Notes under the pieces: model-generated
Seen by the model: the letters and a program-made list of their open reading frames with translations, nothing else
Databases searched by the model: none
Told to the model about the DNA's origin: nothing
NCBI GenBank assembly: GCA_004151065.3
Contig: NWUY0300022282.1
Coordinates: 1-15,628 of the forward strand
Source: Larix sibirica
Taxonomy: Eukaryota > Streptophyta > Pinopsida > Pinales > Pinaceae
Direction: 5' to 3'
DNA length: 15,628 bases
Shown here: positions 1-8,576 of the stretch, piece by piece
Layout: the number at the start of each line of letters is the position of its first letter
Position numbering within the stretch: the stretch's first letter is position 1
Made by a program: the position numbers and the translations under genes

Positions 1-2
1 AA

Positions 3-134
3 GTACTATTTTATATTACAAGCCCTCCAAGATTCAAACAGGCTATAGAATATAAGGGGGAGGGTGATGGAGAAGAGCACCAAAAGGAGGAAGATCCACA
101 ACACCCTATCCTCTTGGACAAGGATGCAAACTAG
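3..134 (+). CDS. Possible 3'-terminal coding exon of an unidentified gene (partial)
   Basis: A frame open from the window edge runs 43 codons to TAG at 132-134. Its composition is protein-like: SPPRFKQAIEYKGE, then an acidic and glutamine-rich run with GDGEEHQKEED, then HPILLDKDAN at the end. An AG at 21-22 after AT-rich sequence could be a splice acceptor, in which case the exon starts at 23. I do not recognise the protein, and no domain or membrane segment is visible. It could be the tail of a host gene lying to the left, on the strand opposite the U2AF-like gene, or a chance frame. The charged, non-repetitive composition favours real coding sequence only modestly. Confidence 0.28.
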   Translation, partial: VLFYITSPPRFKQAIEYKGEGDGEEHQKEEDPQHPILLDKDAN

Positions 135-590
135 CAAGTAAAGGCTTAGGTCCACTTCTCCCTCTATCCCTGTCTTTGTCTTACTTCAAAGCGTTTAGAG
201 GCCATGGGAAAAGTCTTTTTCAAACATGATATTTTCTCTCCCCAACAGCTTGTGATGGCCACAGGGTAGGGTATATCATGCTCAATTGTCTACTTTTTAG
301 TTTCATTACAACGGCCAGACGCCAAACAACACGAAGGCATCTCAAATTTTGTTTGTGAAAATGCTCAACACATGAGCTTGATAGGCCATAAAATAGGTTT
401 CAAGTAGTTACACCTGTCCCAAGTCTCTCTGCCATGTGTGCAATCACTTTTTTGCCACTTCGCAATATTAAATTACTTCTTACCCTTACCAAAAAATCAC
501 TAATAGGAAGAACAACAATTTTGTTATACTACATTTCTAAGGATATTCACTCAAATATATTCTAGCAAGAATGTTTCCAAACACTTCTTT

Positions 591-680
591 AAGATTTAGA
601 GGGTAGAGTACAAAAGTCTAAAGCATTTTTATTTCATTAAGATTTAGAGGGTAGAGTACAAAAGTCTGAAGCATTTTTAT
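591..680. repeat. Two-copy tandem repeat, 48-bp period
   Basis: A 48-bp unit beginning AAGATTTAGAGGGTAGAG starts at 591 and again at 639. The second copy matches for about 42 bases with one A-to-G change (TCTAAAGC versus TCTGAAGC), then diverges after TTTTTAT. It is a local duplication, probably by slippage or double-strand-break repair. Confidence 0.9.
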
Positions 681-791
681 AAGGTTCCTAAAGCTTTGGT
701 TGAAAGTACAGGCCCCTATTATGTGAAGTGAGGTCATCAATCCCTTCTAAACATTAATGTCTTTCTGGTGGCCTTAACGACCTTGGTCAAT

Positions 792-858
792 AAGAGAATT
801 CTCCACCTTGTGAATTAATTATCTCAAGAGAATTCTCCACCTTGTGAATTAATTATCT
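792..858. repeat. Two-copy tandem repeat, 34-bp period
   Basis: The unit starting AAGAGAATTCTCCACC occurs at 792 and 826 with no mismatch over 33 bases. Each unit carries the GAGAATTCTC palindrome with its EcoRI-like core. The perfect identity implies a recent local duplication. Confidence 0.92.
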
Positions 859-1260
859 TTTATGACTACAATCGTTATTTCCTTTTCTTTTTTGCATGGG
901 TAGATTGCTAGAAAATATTTACGGTTTTACAAGGGAAAAAAATGTTTATCTATCAACAACGGCTTGTTGGGTTCATGAGAGTGAGCAAATAATATAGTTC
1001 CATTAGAGTTCAGGGGCTACCAATGTCATGCTAGTGTCATGCTCATGCTTGTAATTGCACTTGTAGATGTGCAATAATGCATGCAAAAGAAATTGGGGGC
1101 AATTACAAACCCTTGGTAATTTTGGTGAAATATTAATCCCCACGCGTGGCCTCTCCACTAAAAGTTCTCAATAATGTTAAATATCCCAAACTTGGGGATT
1201 GGGCAGCTAGCCTTGTCATGATAAGAGAAAACTAATTTTTTTTAAAAGGCATTTGATAAG

Positions 1261-1623
1261 GTGATGGAAAACCTTAAGGAAATCAATTTTCATATCGAAC
1301 ACTTCAAAGGATATAACCATGGCTATCTACACGTAAATATTGAAATATTCAAGGAAAGTTTTATCAAAAGACAAGAAGTCAATTGTTGGTTTATAAGAGT
1401 GAGGCTACTAGATGCAAATTTACCTGGTCATTCAAAAATAGAAAATCTTACAGAAATATATGTTCATATTGGGCATTTTGAAAGATACAATGATTGATAG
1501 CTAAGGAAATATAAAATTTGCAAAGTTGTGGGTAGGAAGAGAACACTTAAAGAAGATAAAAAGATTTCAAAATTGGAAGAACAAAATGTAAAATTCTACG
1601 TTGATGTAAGTTTCAAGCCATAA
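1261..1623 (+). pseudogene. Decayed reading frame with an internally duplicated peptide
   Basis: One frame runs from 1261 to TAA at 1621-1623, interrupted only by consecutive TGA and TAG codons at 1492-1497. The first part has 78 codons (real ATG at 1264). After the two stops the same frame continues with about 41 protein-like codons, including CKVVGRKRTLKED and KFYVDVSFKP. The peptide ENLKEINFHIEHFKGYN near the start recurs 58 codons later as ENLTEIYVHIGHFERYN. Of 17 nucleotide differences between the two 57-base copies, 10 are at third codon positions, which suggests past selection on the protein. I recognise no family. It could be a relic of a host gene with repeated modules or part of an unrecognised transposon. 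Confidence 0.3.
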
Positions 1624-2306
1624 GGCATTTTGAGAGCAATTTTCAAATATAACAAGAGCAGGCGCTCAGAAAGTTCTTAACTTCTCTCTTATACTTCTCA
1701 ACTCACCCTAAAAGCTCCCACAGAAATTTGGAGGTAGAATCTGACATATTTAAAGTTTGCTTCCCAAGTTTTTGTTCTTTTTTCCACAAGACAGTGGGAC
1801 CTAATCAAACCAAAAAAAAAATTGATGATGAAGAAAGACTCTGCATGGAACATTTATGAGTTATAACTACGGCAGGGAAAATAAAATCTACCTAATGTGG
1901 AAAAGGATTATACAATGCATAAAGTGACTCAAATGGCATGTTACCATAATAGTTACTTCTCAAGTGCCACTCTATATGTTAGACACCAAGCAAACTTCAT
2001 CTTAGATTCATATGTTGGAGGTAAAAATAAGAAAGCCAAACACGGAAGTTGAAATTGCAATAACAATGATGTGATAGTCCTTCGAATACAACCCCCTTTG
2101 ATATAGATCCTCAAGTTTGGTTTAAAACCACAAAATTGCTTGCATAACGATGACCACAAAGTTGCTTGCATACCGATTACCACGAGCACTTACATGATTT
2201 TGAAAACGTCTACTTTAATCTTCACACCATTAAGGTACAATGTGAGAAACTTGAGGACTGAGCCTCGTATCTCTACTTTTACTAGTTAATATCTCTATTA
2301 ATGTAG
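1624..2306. other. Gene-free stretch with a short tandem repeat
   Basis: I saw no domain or convincing reading frame here. The 78-codon minus-strand frame at 1953-2189 lacks recognisable motifs and covers the tandem repeat at 2127-2183, so I treat it as chance. Confidence 0.45.
2127..2183. repeat. Tandem repeat, 26-bp period, about 2.2 copies
   Basis: Units starting ACCACAAA(A/G)TTGCTTGCAT occur at 2127 and 2153, and a partial third starts at 2179 with ACCACGAG. The two full units differ at three positions. It is a simple local duplication with no evident function. Confidence 0.85.
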
Positions 2307-2495
2307 ATTTTAATTGCTAAAATTTTCAACAATCTCGTGAAAGACACATTGATCACAGGATTTTGGTTTGACAACGTAGATGTAGCCAATTCGCTGATCG
2401 AAACCAAGGAGGCTTCCTTTTCTACACAAAGCTCGGTTTTTGTTGAAGTTGAAGCCACTGCAGGTACATCTTACTTCCCATTCTTGAGGTTATAA
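2307..2495 (+). other. Exon-like open stretch, unidentified
   Basis: Between TAG at 2304-2306 and TAA at 2493-2495 a frame without an ATG encodes protein-like sequence containing KDTLITGFWFDNVDVANSL and then EASFSTQSSVFVEVEATAG. A donor-like CAG|GTACAT falls at 2463/2464, after which the composition becomes less protein-like. I saw no clear acceptor upstream and recognise no family. It may be a relic exon or transposon fragment, or chance. Confidence 0.15.
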
Positions 2496-2501
2496 TTTGT
2501 C

Positions 2502-2550
2502 ATTTTCTTGAACCATCTTGAGCCATGTCTTGAAATTTTCTTGAACCATC
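2502..2550. repeat. 16-bp direct repeat, 33-bp spacing
   Basis: ATTTTCTTGAACCATC occurs exactly at 2502-2517 and 2535-2550. The intervening sequence also contains a degenerate CTTGAGCCAT copy. This is a small local duplication. Confidence 0.85.
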
Positions 2551-2913
2551 AACCATGACTGGCAACAAAGGAATTGATATCATGACATATCTCATGGCTT
2601 ATATTTATATATATGAATTTTGGAATTCCATCAAAATCCTTATGTATTTAAAAATGTCTAAATTTGAGTTTTCTCCAAATTTCAAATCGAACAGGACTGC
2701 TTTAAATGGCAACTTTTTTATTGGCAAAATCACTATTTTCATATGAGAAATTGATTTTAACAGTAAAACTGAAAATATTTTACATGAAGAAAAAGGAGTT
2801 GTCTAAAAATTCGACGATTTGGCTCGGACGGGTACTTTTCACAGGAATCATGTGTTTTTTATTTTGCAAAATCTGAATTTAACTGTGTTTTAATGGCGAT
2901 TTTGATGGTAGAA

Positions 2914-2914
2914 N
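2914..2914. other. Single ambiguous base
   Basis: A lone n interrupts GGTAGAA and TGGATTC. Unlike the n at 10823, I saw no flanking duplication, so it may be a low-quality base or a contig join. Confidence 0.8.
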
Positions 2915-3764
2915 TGGATTCAACACCATCAAAAACCCCTGAAGCACCCAAAATTTTGAGTATTGTAACCAGGATTTTTAAAAATTCCTGTTGGATATTT
3001 TCAAAATTGTGCCGGAAAAATCAAATTTTTCAGTTTGAAATCGTAGAACTTTTAGAATACGTGGAAAAAAACAATGATATTCGACTTGGTCAATGATCAA
3101 CCATGACCAATAAGTTCAGATGAACTTAATTACCCTACCAAAGAAAGGGAAAAGGACGACCTGTATTTGAAGCTAAAGTGATTTTCATCCAACGGCCAAT
3201 CTTTGAACCTGAAATGACGTTCTACGTTGTCTTTCAAATACATTGGTTGGTTCCAGTTAATACATCACAGAACAAAGCTCTTCACCATATAAACCTTCAT
3301 TAGTTTACAATAGAAAAGAAAAGTTCTTCGCCACATACCCTGTTAGTTTAAGAATATAATGGTTGGTGCGATGGTACTTTACACAACTGAACTTAGCAAA
3401 TAGCTTTATAATGCAATTAAGATTAAATAGGCTTCACGGCATTATAATTATTGTTTCTCATTCACCTGCTTGGAGATTTGTATCAGAATTCATCAAAGAC
3501 AAACATGAGCAAAAATCGAAATTGGAAACTTCCTATCTGCAGTAGAAAAAAATCCATGAAGGTCGGTATACGAGTCATACATTTTTGACACAAGTTATAT
3601 TTATTGTACTGATAGACTAGCTTGAATCCACATTGCAGGTCAGTGCAACCATTACATATTCTCAACATAAAATGTTATTTATAATGTAAGAAGGAACCAT
3701 CTCTTGCCATCTCAATATTTATGACTGCCCTTTGCATGGTAAACATCAGTCATTAGGATTTATT

Positions 3765-3783
3765 AAGGATGTTAATTAACCAT
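3765..3783. repeat. Left target-site duplication of the LINE-type insertion
   Basis: AAGGATGTTAATTAACCAT is repeated perfectly at 5394-5412. It begins after TATT, so the nick would be at TT|AAGG, compatible with an L1-type endonuclease target. The pair bounds the RNase H-containing segment. Confidence 0.82.
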
Positions 3784-3790
3784 AGGGGTG

Positions 3791-4169
3791 ACAGGAGCGG
3801 GGTGGGGGATCCTCATAGGCCCCAGTGGACACACAATTAACTTATTCCTGGGGACTCGGAATAACCACCATCAACCAGGCTGAAGACTATGCACTGTACG
3901 TAGGAACAGAGATCTTAAAATTTTGTCAAATTGACAAGGTAAAGATCTTTGGCGATTTGCTTCTAGTGATCAAAAAGATTCGGAATATGCACACAAAGGA
4001 AAGAGCCATGAAGAGCAGACTCACAGATCGAATCAAATGGAATCTTAGAGGAATGGTCAGGGTGGATGCCTATCATGTTAAAAGAATCAACAACTCCATG
4101 GCTGATCATCAGGCGAATGCAGGAACTTATCTAAACAAGGGGTTCCTGGTCCAAAATGCCCCCCCCTGA
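3791..4169 (+). pseudogene. RNase H domain remnant (plant LINE-associated type)
   Basis: The 3825-4169 frame carries the core of an RVT_3/RNase H fold: SWGLGITTINQAEDYAL (acidic Glu in AED), then KVKIFGDLLLVIKKI (catalytic Asp in GD; the usual Ser after it is Leu), and finally DAYHVKRINNSMADHQANAG (last Asp in AD). The preceding strand, GAGWGILIGPSGHTINLF, is in a different frame at 3791-3847, so one frameshift lies near 3844-3850. The first catalytic Asp and its strand are absent because the element is truncated there. In LINEs this domain follows reverse transcriptase and degrades the RNA strand of the hybrid. This copy is dead. The RNase H assignment is fairly secure; the LINE attribution relies on the flanking repeats. 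Confidence 0.7.
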
Positions 4170-4734
4170 ACACCATTGGATCCCCTAAGGATGTTACGAA
4201 TACTATAAACATTAGGAATTATCAAATATCCCTCAGCAAGCATCTAGCAGTTAATGATCAAAGGGACAGTTATAGAGACCTTATGCATCACAACCTTAAA
4301 GGTGGTGCCAAAAGTAAAGGTGTGTGAGGGAAGCATAACACCTACATGTGCCTCGAGCTCCCTTGCCAAGAATTCTCCTTTATGGACTTTGTATGCAGTA
4401 AATGTCGCACAGGTGGGATATCTTTTGGTCGCCTGAAGGTTTTTGCTGTCATTTTCTTTGGTGAGGCATGCCCAGTAGATAGATTGGGAGGCCAATGGTC
4501 TGTCTATCTTGTGCGAGTGCTCCAGGTCATGATTTTCCTTATGCTGTTGTTAGTCCAGGTTCACTTTGTGTCACAGAACCAATTCCTTTAGAGAATTTTG
4601 AGGGCCTCTCTGTGGGAAAAAGGAGATGACCCTGTGTTTATGGGTCGGAGAAATCTTGGAGTCTGGGCATTTTAGTGGCTTTTCCTGTTCACCTCTCAGC
4701 TTGCAGTCAGTGGTCCGGAGACTTAACGGCCTCC

Positions 4735-5149
4735 ATGCGTTCAGGTCCTTCAGACAATGATGGGATAAGGGAAACTAGGCACATCCTGTGGCATCTTAAT
4801 AGTCAAATGGAGGGAATGCATAAAAACATCGATTACCTCAGACGGCATGTGAACCAATTACAGAACAGGCAAGAAATTCTGGAAACTACAGTTAAGAATC
4901 AACAGGAAAAGATTGGGAAGTTGATTTCAGACATGGAGATGCACTACCATATCATTCTCAGGTTCACTCATGGTTCACAGTCATGCAGGGTAGAACCTGG
5001 TGTCTTCAGGCTCCAAACAACTTGAGGAGGAGACTGTGCAGCAAGCAGCAATTGCCATCATACAGCAGTCAATTTCACAAGCTACTACTGATCTGGAACA
5101 AGGAGAGCGCTTCATGGAGAAAGGTCACAGTGGCCATCACTTTACTTAG
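4735..5149 (+). pseudogene. Coiled-coil coding region downstream of RNase H, frameshifted
   Basis: From ATG 4735 a frame encodes a long amphipathic helix with heptad-like spacing, including HILWHLNSQMEGMHKNIDYL and NQLQNRQEILETTVKNQQEK. After about 4970 the helical character moves to another frame (from about 5003 to TAG 5147-5149), with SKQLEEETVQQAAIAIIQQS and TTDLEQGERFMEKG. A single frameshift therefore probably breaks one original protein. I recognise no family. LINE ORF1 proteins often contain coiled coils but lie 5' of the RT-RNase H frame, so this position is unusual. It could be a captured host gene fragment, a 3' extra ORF of an undescribed element, or part of a transcript fused to the element. 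Confidence 0.4.
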
Positions 5150-5393
5150 TCTTTCTGTCATATGTTCTTTACATGTTTGCTGCTGTCAGGACAGTTTACT
5201 AGGCAATATAGTTATAGACATTCCAAATATGTAGCTTTCTGGACTCCCTTTTTTTGTCCCCACAGAAAATCTTGTTATGATAGCTCAGTGTTCGAGAGCA
5301 ATTTTGAAAAACAGTGCTCAGAATGTATTGGCAGGCTGTTTGGTTTGCCACAGCCCATTTTAATATAACTTTCTACCCGTTTCCGTTACAAAA

Positions 5394-5412
5394 AAGGATG
5401 TTAATTAACCAT
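5394..5412. repeat. Right target-site duplication of the LINE-type insertion
   Basis: This is the perfect second copy of the 19-bp repeat, preceded by TTACAAAA and followed by GATTTAG. Removing 3784-5412 would restore an uninterrupted pre-insertion sequence. Confidence 0.82.
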
Positions 5413-6000
5413 GATTTAGCTGTCAAATCGTTGATACAAATTACAGTCCATTATGTAGTTGCATTTGAAAGTTTCATTAATTCAGGCACAGAAGACCCAG
5501 TTACAGGACTTGAAAGGAAACGCAGAAGAAAAGCTACTTCCAACTATACCAAAAATGTTAGAAATCATCTGCCTAAGATTTATATCATAGAAACTAAGAT
5601 CATGGGAGCTCAGTAAATCAAGACAAACTTCAATGCATTAAAAGAACTTTCGATGATGTTTCAGAGGATATTATTGAAAATAATTAATATGCTTTTGAAA
5701 AACATATTCCAGTCTCATCGAATGCAAGATTCAGCCAAATATATGAGGTGCACTCATTGCCTATGAATCCTTGAATATGTGACGGAAGCTTGCTACATAC
5801 ACAGTAGTAATTTGCCAACTACTCCACCTTCAAGATGTATAAATCGCAATACTTTGTTACATACACGGTAGAGCAGTCACAAGATATATGTATGGAGAAT
5901 GAAAGCATTGAATTGATCTAGAAATAATCGACAGCAAGTAATTAACTCAATCATGACAGGCAGATGACGACATTCTTGGACAGAAGAATTCTATACTCAC
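5413..6000. other. 3' flank of the U2AF-like gene; no other gene seen
   Basis: This lies immediately downstream of the minus-strand stop codon, so its right part is presumably 3' UTR. I saw no minus-strand AATAAA (TTTATT on this strand) close to the stop; plant polyadenylation signals are often degenerate. A plus-strand frame ending at 5616 contains ERKRRRK but has no other protein-like feature. Confidence 0.4.
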
Positions 6001-7404
6001 TCATCGAACATTCCCTCTTGGGAATATCTTCTGGTACACACCGTGAGGAAAATAGCTCGCTATCACCTTTCGACTTCCATACAGACGTCCATGCAAAGTA
6101 TGTGCTGCCAAACATGTGGCTTCTTCCCTTGAAAATTCGATGAGGATGCTACCCACTTCTAGTAACTCACAATCTATTAATGTCTCACCATCTTCTTTGG
6201 TTGCAACTAAAGGCTTTGGATGATTCACAGTATCCAAACAAGCATTCTGCCCCTCATCTCTTTCCTGTTGTACCAGGTCTCCAGCAAGAGAATGTTTCCC
6301 CAAGTCTATAGCATCAACACTCTGGTCAGGAGCTTTATCGGCAAAGGCTACTTCATTAATGATACCAGCATTGCCATGTTCTTCCTTATCTGGAGATGTC
6401 AAATTCACATTTTGCAATGCATTTCCATCTGAAACAGCACCACCTGCATCCAACTTGTTTGCCACATCATTCTCATCACATTCCTTATCTTCTTGCACTG
6501 GATCATCATTAGGATCCACAATACCATCCATAGGCTCTCTTCCATTTTCCATAATATCTTCGACAACCTTGTTTTGCTGGTCCAAAGATTTGGAGAGATT
6601 TTCACAATCAGCTACATCCAGGAAAGACTTCTGTGGATTTCCATTTTCCTTGCCTTGGATAGAAGTTATGTTACCACCCTGATTTTGACCAACATTAGAC
6701 GTAATAGAAATGTCCGTTCCACTTCTATTCCACCTTACAATATTAAGTGATTTGACAGTACCAAACCTATAACAAGCATATGTTTCGTGTCACACAATAA
6801 TAGGCAAAATATTCAAACAAAATACTCATAATATCGAACAAAGCACATTAAACAAGATTATGATAAAATAAAAAATGGTTGTCCAGCTCTAAACAGGCCT
6901 AAGTGCAAGGGTAAAAATCTCCACATCACAATACCTGGCACACTCAAGACGCACATCTTCAGATATTTCTTCCAGTTCAACTTCTGACAGTTGTAGAAGC
7001 TCCTCTTTGGTTAGCTGAAAATTCAATACAACCATTACTTAAAACTGCTTATAAAAATTGGACACATTATCACAAGAAAATATCTAAGCACATACCACAT
7101 TCTTCAGTTCAAGAACCCGTGTAGGCTTTTGTACAAGAGGTTTTGCATGTTCAGGGATACCATAGAATGGAACGCTCCCACCCTTAGAGAAACATATGTT
7201 TTGGTAATTAGTATACAAATTTAAACTTTTAAATCCCAAGGCAATTTCAAGGAATTACATGCATACAAAAAGGATTCAGCAAATCATAACATGTACCTCA
7301 CCAGAAGCATCAGGAGTGGCCTGAACTACTGTTATAACACGACCTCCTAATCTCATACCATTCAGCCCCGCACAGGCTTTCAAAGTGACAGAAGAGTCAA
7401 CATA
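6001..7404 (-). CDS. U2AF large-subunit-like splicing factor, last four exons (5' partial)
   Basis: U2AF large subunits bind the polypyrimidine tract at 3' splice sites in the nucleus. Exons, in minus-strand order, are 7404-7297, 7182-7096, 7014-6935 and 6766-6001. All introns are GT-AG and phases agree (0, 0, 2), giving 1041 nt: 346 residues plus TGA at 6003-6001. Residues 1-32 are the end of RRM2 (LKACAGLNGMRLGGRVITVVQA). Residues 44-51 contain YGIPEHAKP, the family's inter-RRM linker. Residues 56-104 start RRM3 (RVLELKNV, then EEISEDVRLECARFGTVKSL). About residues 105-290 are an acidic, disordered-looking insertion. RRM3 then resumes with VGSILIEFSREEA and HGRLYGSRKVIASYFP. I favour a plant U2AF65-like paralogue over canonical U2AF65 because of the insertion. 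The RS domain, RRM1 and early RRM2 lie upstream and were not found. Confidence 0.85.
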
Positions 7405-8576
7405 CTGCAACAAGCAAGCAAGGACGTTAAGGGAAATGTACAGAGAGATGGAACAGAAGCAGCTGCCCAAGGGGTTCATGAAAAGTTAAAACCAATACAA
7501 CAAACAGGAAGCAAAATTAGAAAATTGCAGCAAAGCTACAACAATTGCAGAAAGACAAATGACAATGCCTATGCCTTCAATAAAAATATCTTGTCAAGGC
7601 ATAATTGGCAATCTGCTTAGCACATTCAAATATTTCCAACTGTTGTCAGAAAGTGGCAAGTTGGTATATTTATACATACACGCAAATTAGAAAATGATAT
7701 TTGCTCTATAAGAATGATTACCTGAAAAATACCCTGACCCAATATGAGCCTGTGGTTAGAAAGAACTTATGTTTGACAGCTAGGGAATAACATGCACTAT
7801 GGAAAAATCAGCACAAAGCCAGGGTTTAATTACCATCAAGCAATTAGTAGTTAACATTAACATATGTTAACAGAGATCAACCAAATTAACATAACCACCA
7901 CCTTATCCAGGGCCTTCTGGAAAAAGAGAAATATCAAATCAAACAAAAGTCACCCAATCTCACATGGCGACTACCTTTTGCAGGACAAAAGAGAGAGAGC
8001 TGACAACTAGGACAAGTCACAACGAAACATTTTGCTCTTAAATTGACTTTGAAATCTGAAGATCGGATAACCATCTCTTACAAAACCATCAACAATCTAT
8101 GTCTGGTTGATCAAACAAAAGTTAAATTAAAATTGAAGAATGGCAAAGCTTGCTTTGAACATGAGCATGGCTTTTGGAATGAGCATTTTTACGACTTCTA
8201 GAATGGGAAATTATATGAATATTAAAAATAAATTAAAAAGAGATTAGAGAAATTTTAAATTAAACATCAATATCTATACAGACAAGAATAACAACAAATT
8301 TAACTGTTATCTATTGGGCTTCAGATCAAATCCAATTTCATAAGTATAATAATAAAAATTGCCTTTATAAGCTTTAGGTTTCAAAATAAACATGGTTTAT
8401 TGACATCACCAGCATCAAAATCATTATTTTTCTAACTAGCATATTTGCAACCAAGTATTCTTCTTCATTTTGTGATTAATGCAATCATGCCATCAATTAT
8501 CTCGATCTCACTACATTTGTGACCATTTACAAATCAAGTTAACTGTTGGCTGAAAAAATGCAAAAAATTGAAAGCA
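7405..8576 (-). other. Intron sequence of the U2AF-like gene
   Basis: Upstream of the acceptor TTGCAG|TATGTT at 7404 no RRM2 N-terminal coding sequence is recognisable on the minus strand. The stretch is AT-rich with no domain and no sizeable frame. Acceptor-like tracts occur, for example CTCTTTTTCCAG preceding 7917, but they lead to tiny segments without RRM similarity. Confidence 0.55.

Larger units (their letters stand above)
135..1260. other. Gene-free stretch with two short tandem duplications
   Basis: Both strands are broken by frequent stops and I recognise no conserved domain. The only structure seen is the two short tandem duplications listed separately (591-680 and 792-858). The rest reads as AT-rich intergenic or decayed sequence. 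Confidence 0.5.
2496..3764. other. Gene-free AT-rich stretch
   Basis: Frames of about 60 codons on both strands (for example 2555-2746, 2893-3096, 3363-3545) have AT-driven composition and no recognisable motif. Small inverted repeats occur, such as TAAGTTCA-GA-TGAACTTA near 3110-3127. No gene can be supported. One ambiguous base lies at 2914. Confidence 0.45.
3784..5393 (+). mobile_element. 5'-truncated LINE-type (non-LTR) retrotransposon
   Basis: A 1610-bp segment lies between perfect 19-bp direct repeats. Its left edge falls a few bases before an RNase H domain whose first strand is missing, as expected from incomplete reverse transcription. Its right edge is a short A-run (TTACAAAA) just before the second repeat. 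Long target-site duplications, 5' truncation and a 3' A-run are the established hallmarks of LINE insertion. The segment is visibly richer in G and C than its flanks. After the RNase H remnant come an unrecognised frame at 4346-4591 (with CSKCRTGG) and coiled-coil coding sequence at 4735-5149. No reverse transcriptase is present, so autonomous activity is excluded. An alternative is a processed chimeric transcript copied by a LINE. Confidence 0.65.

Noticed and set aside
1246-1263. KAFDKV upstream of the frame at 1261, resembling a reverse-transcriptase motif
   Set aside because: A stop codon lies just before it and no other reverse-transcriptase motif is nearby, so I treat it as coincidence.
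3483-3668. Minus-strand frame with Cys pairs (CNGC, CQKC) suggesting a small zinc-binding protein
   Set aside because: The spacing fits no zinc-finger family I know, the rest is AT-driven composition, and there are no splice or promoter cues.
6583-6585. Start codon for a separate 194-residue minus-strand protein at 6585
   Set aside because: The codon is TTG, and the frame continues upstream without a stop to a good acceptor at 6766 that joins in phase to the preceding RRM3 exon.
6220-6750. Plus-strand frames at 6220-6432, 6359-6682 and 6493-6750, and the minus-strand frame at 6405-6605
   Set aside because: They are shadows of the last exon of the U2AF-like gene, whose frame is supported by splice phases and RRM similarity.
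7903-7917. Micro-exon candidate (acceptor CTTTTTCCAG, peptide KALDK, donor GTGGTG) and a similar 28-nt candidate near 7734
   Set aside because: Neither encodes RRM2-like sequence, and the RRM2 exon visible at 7404 needs a different upstream partner. Chance splice-like signals are common in a long intron.
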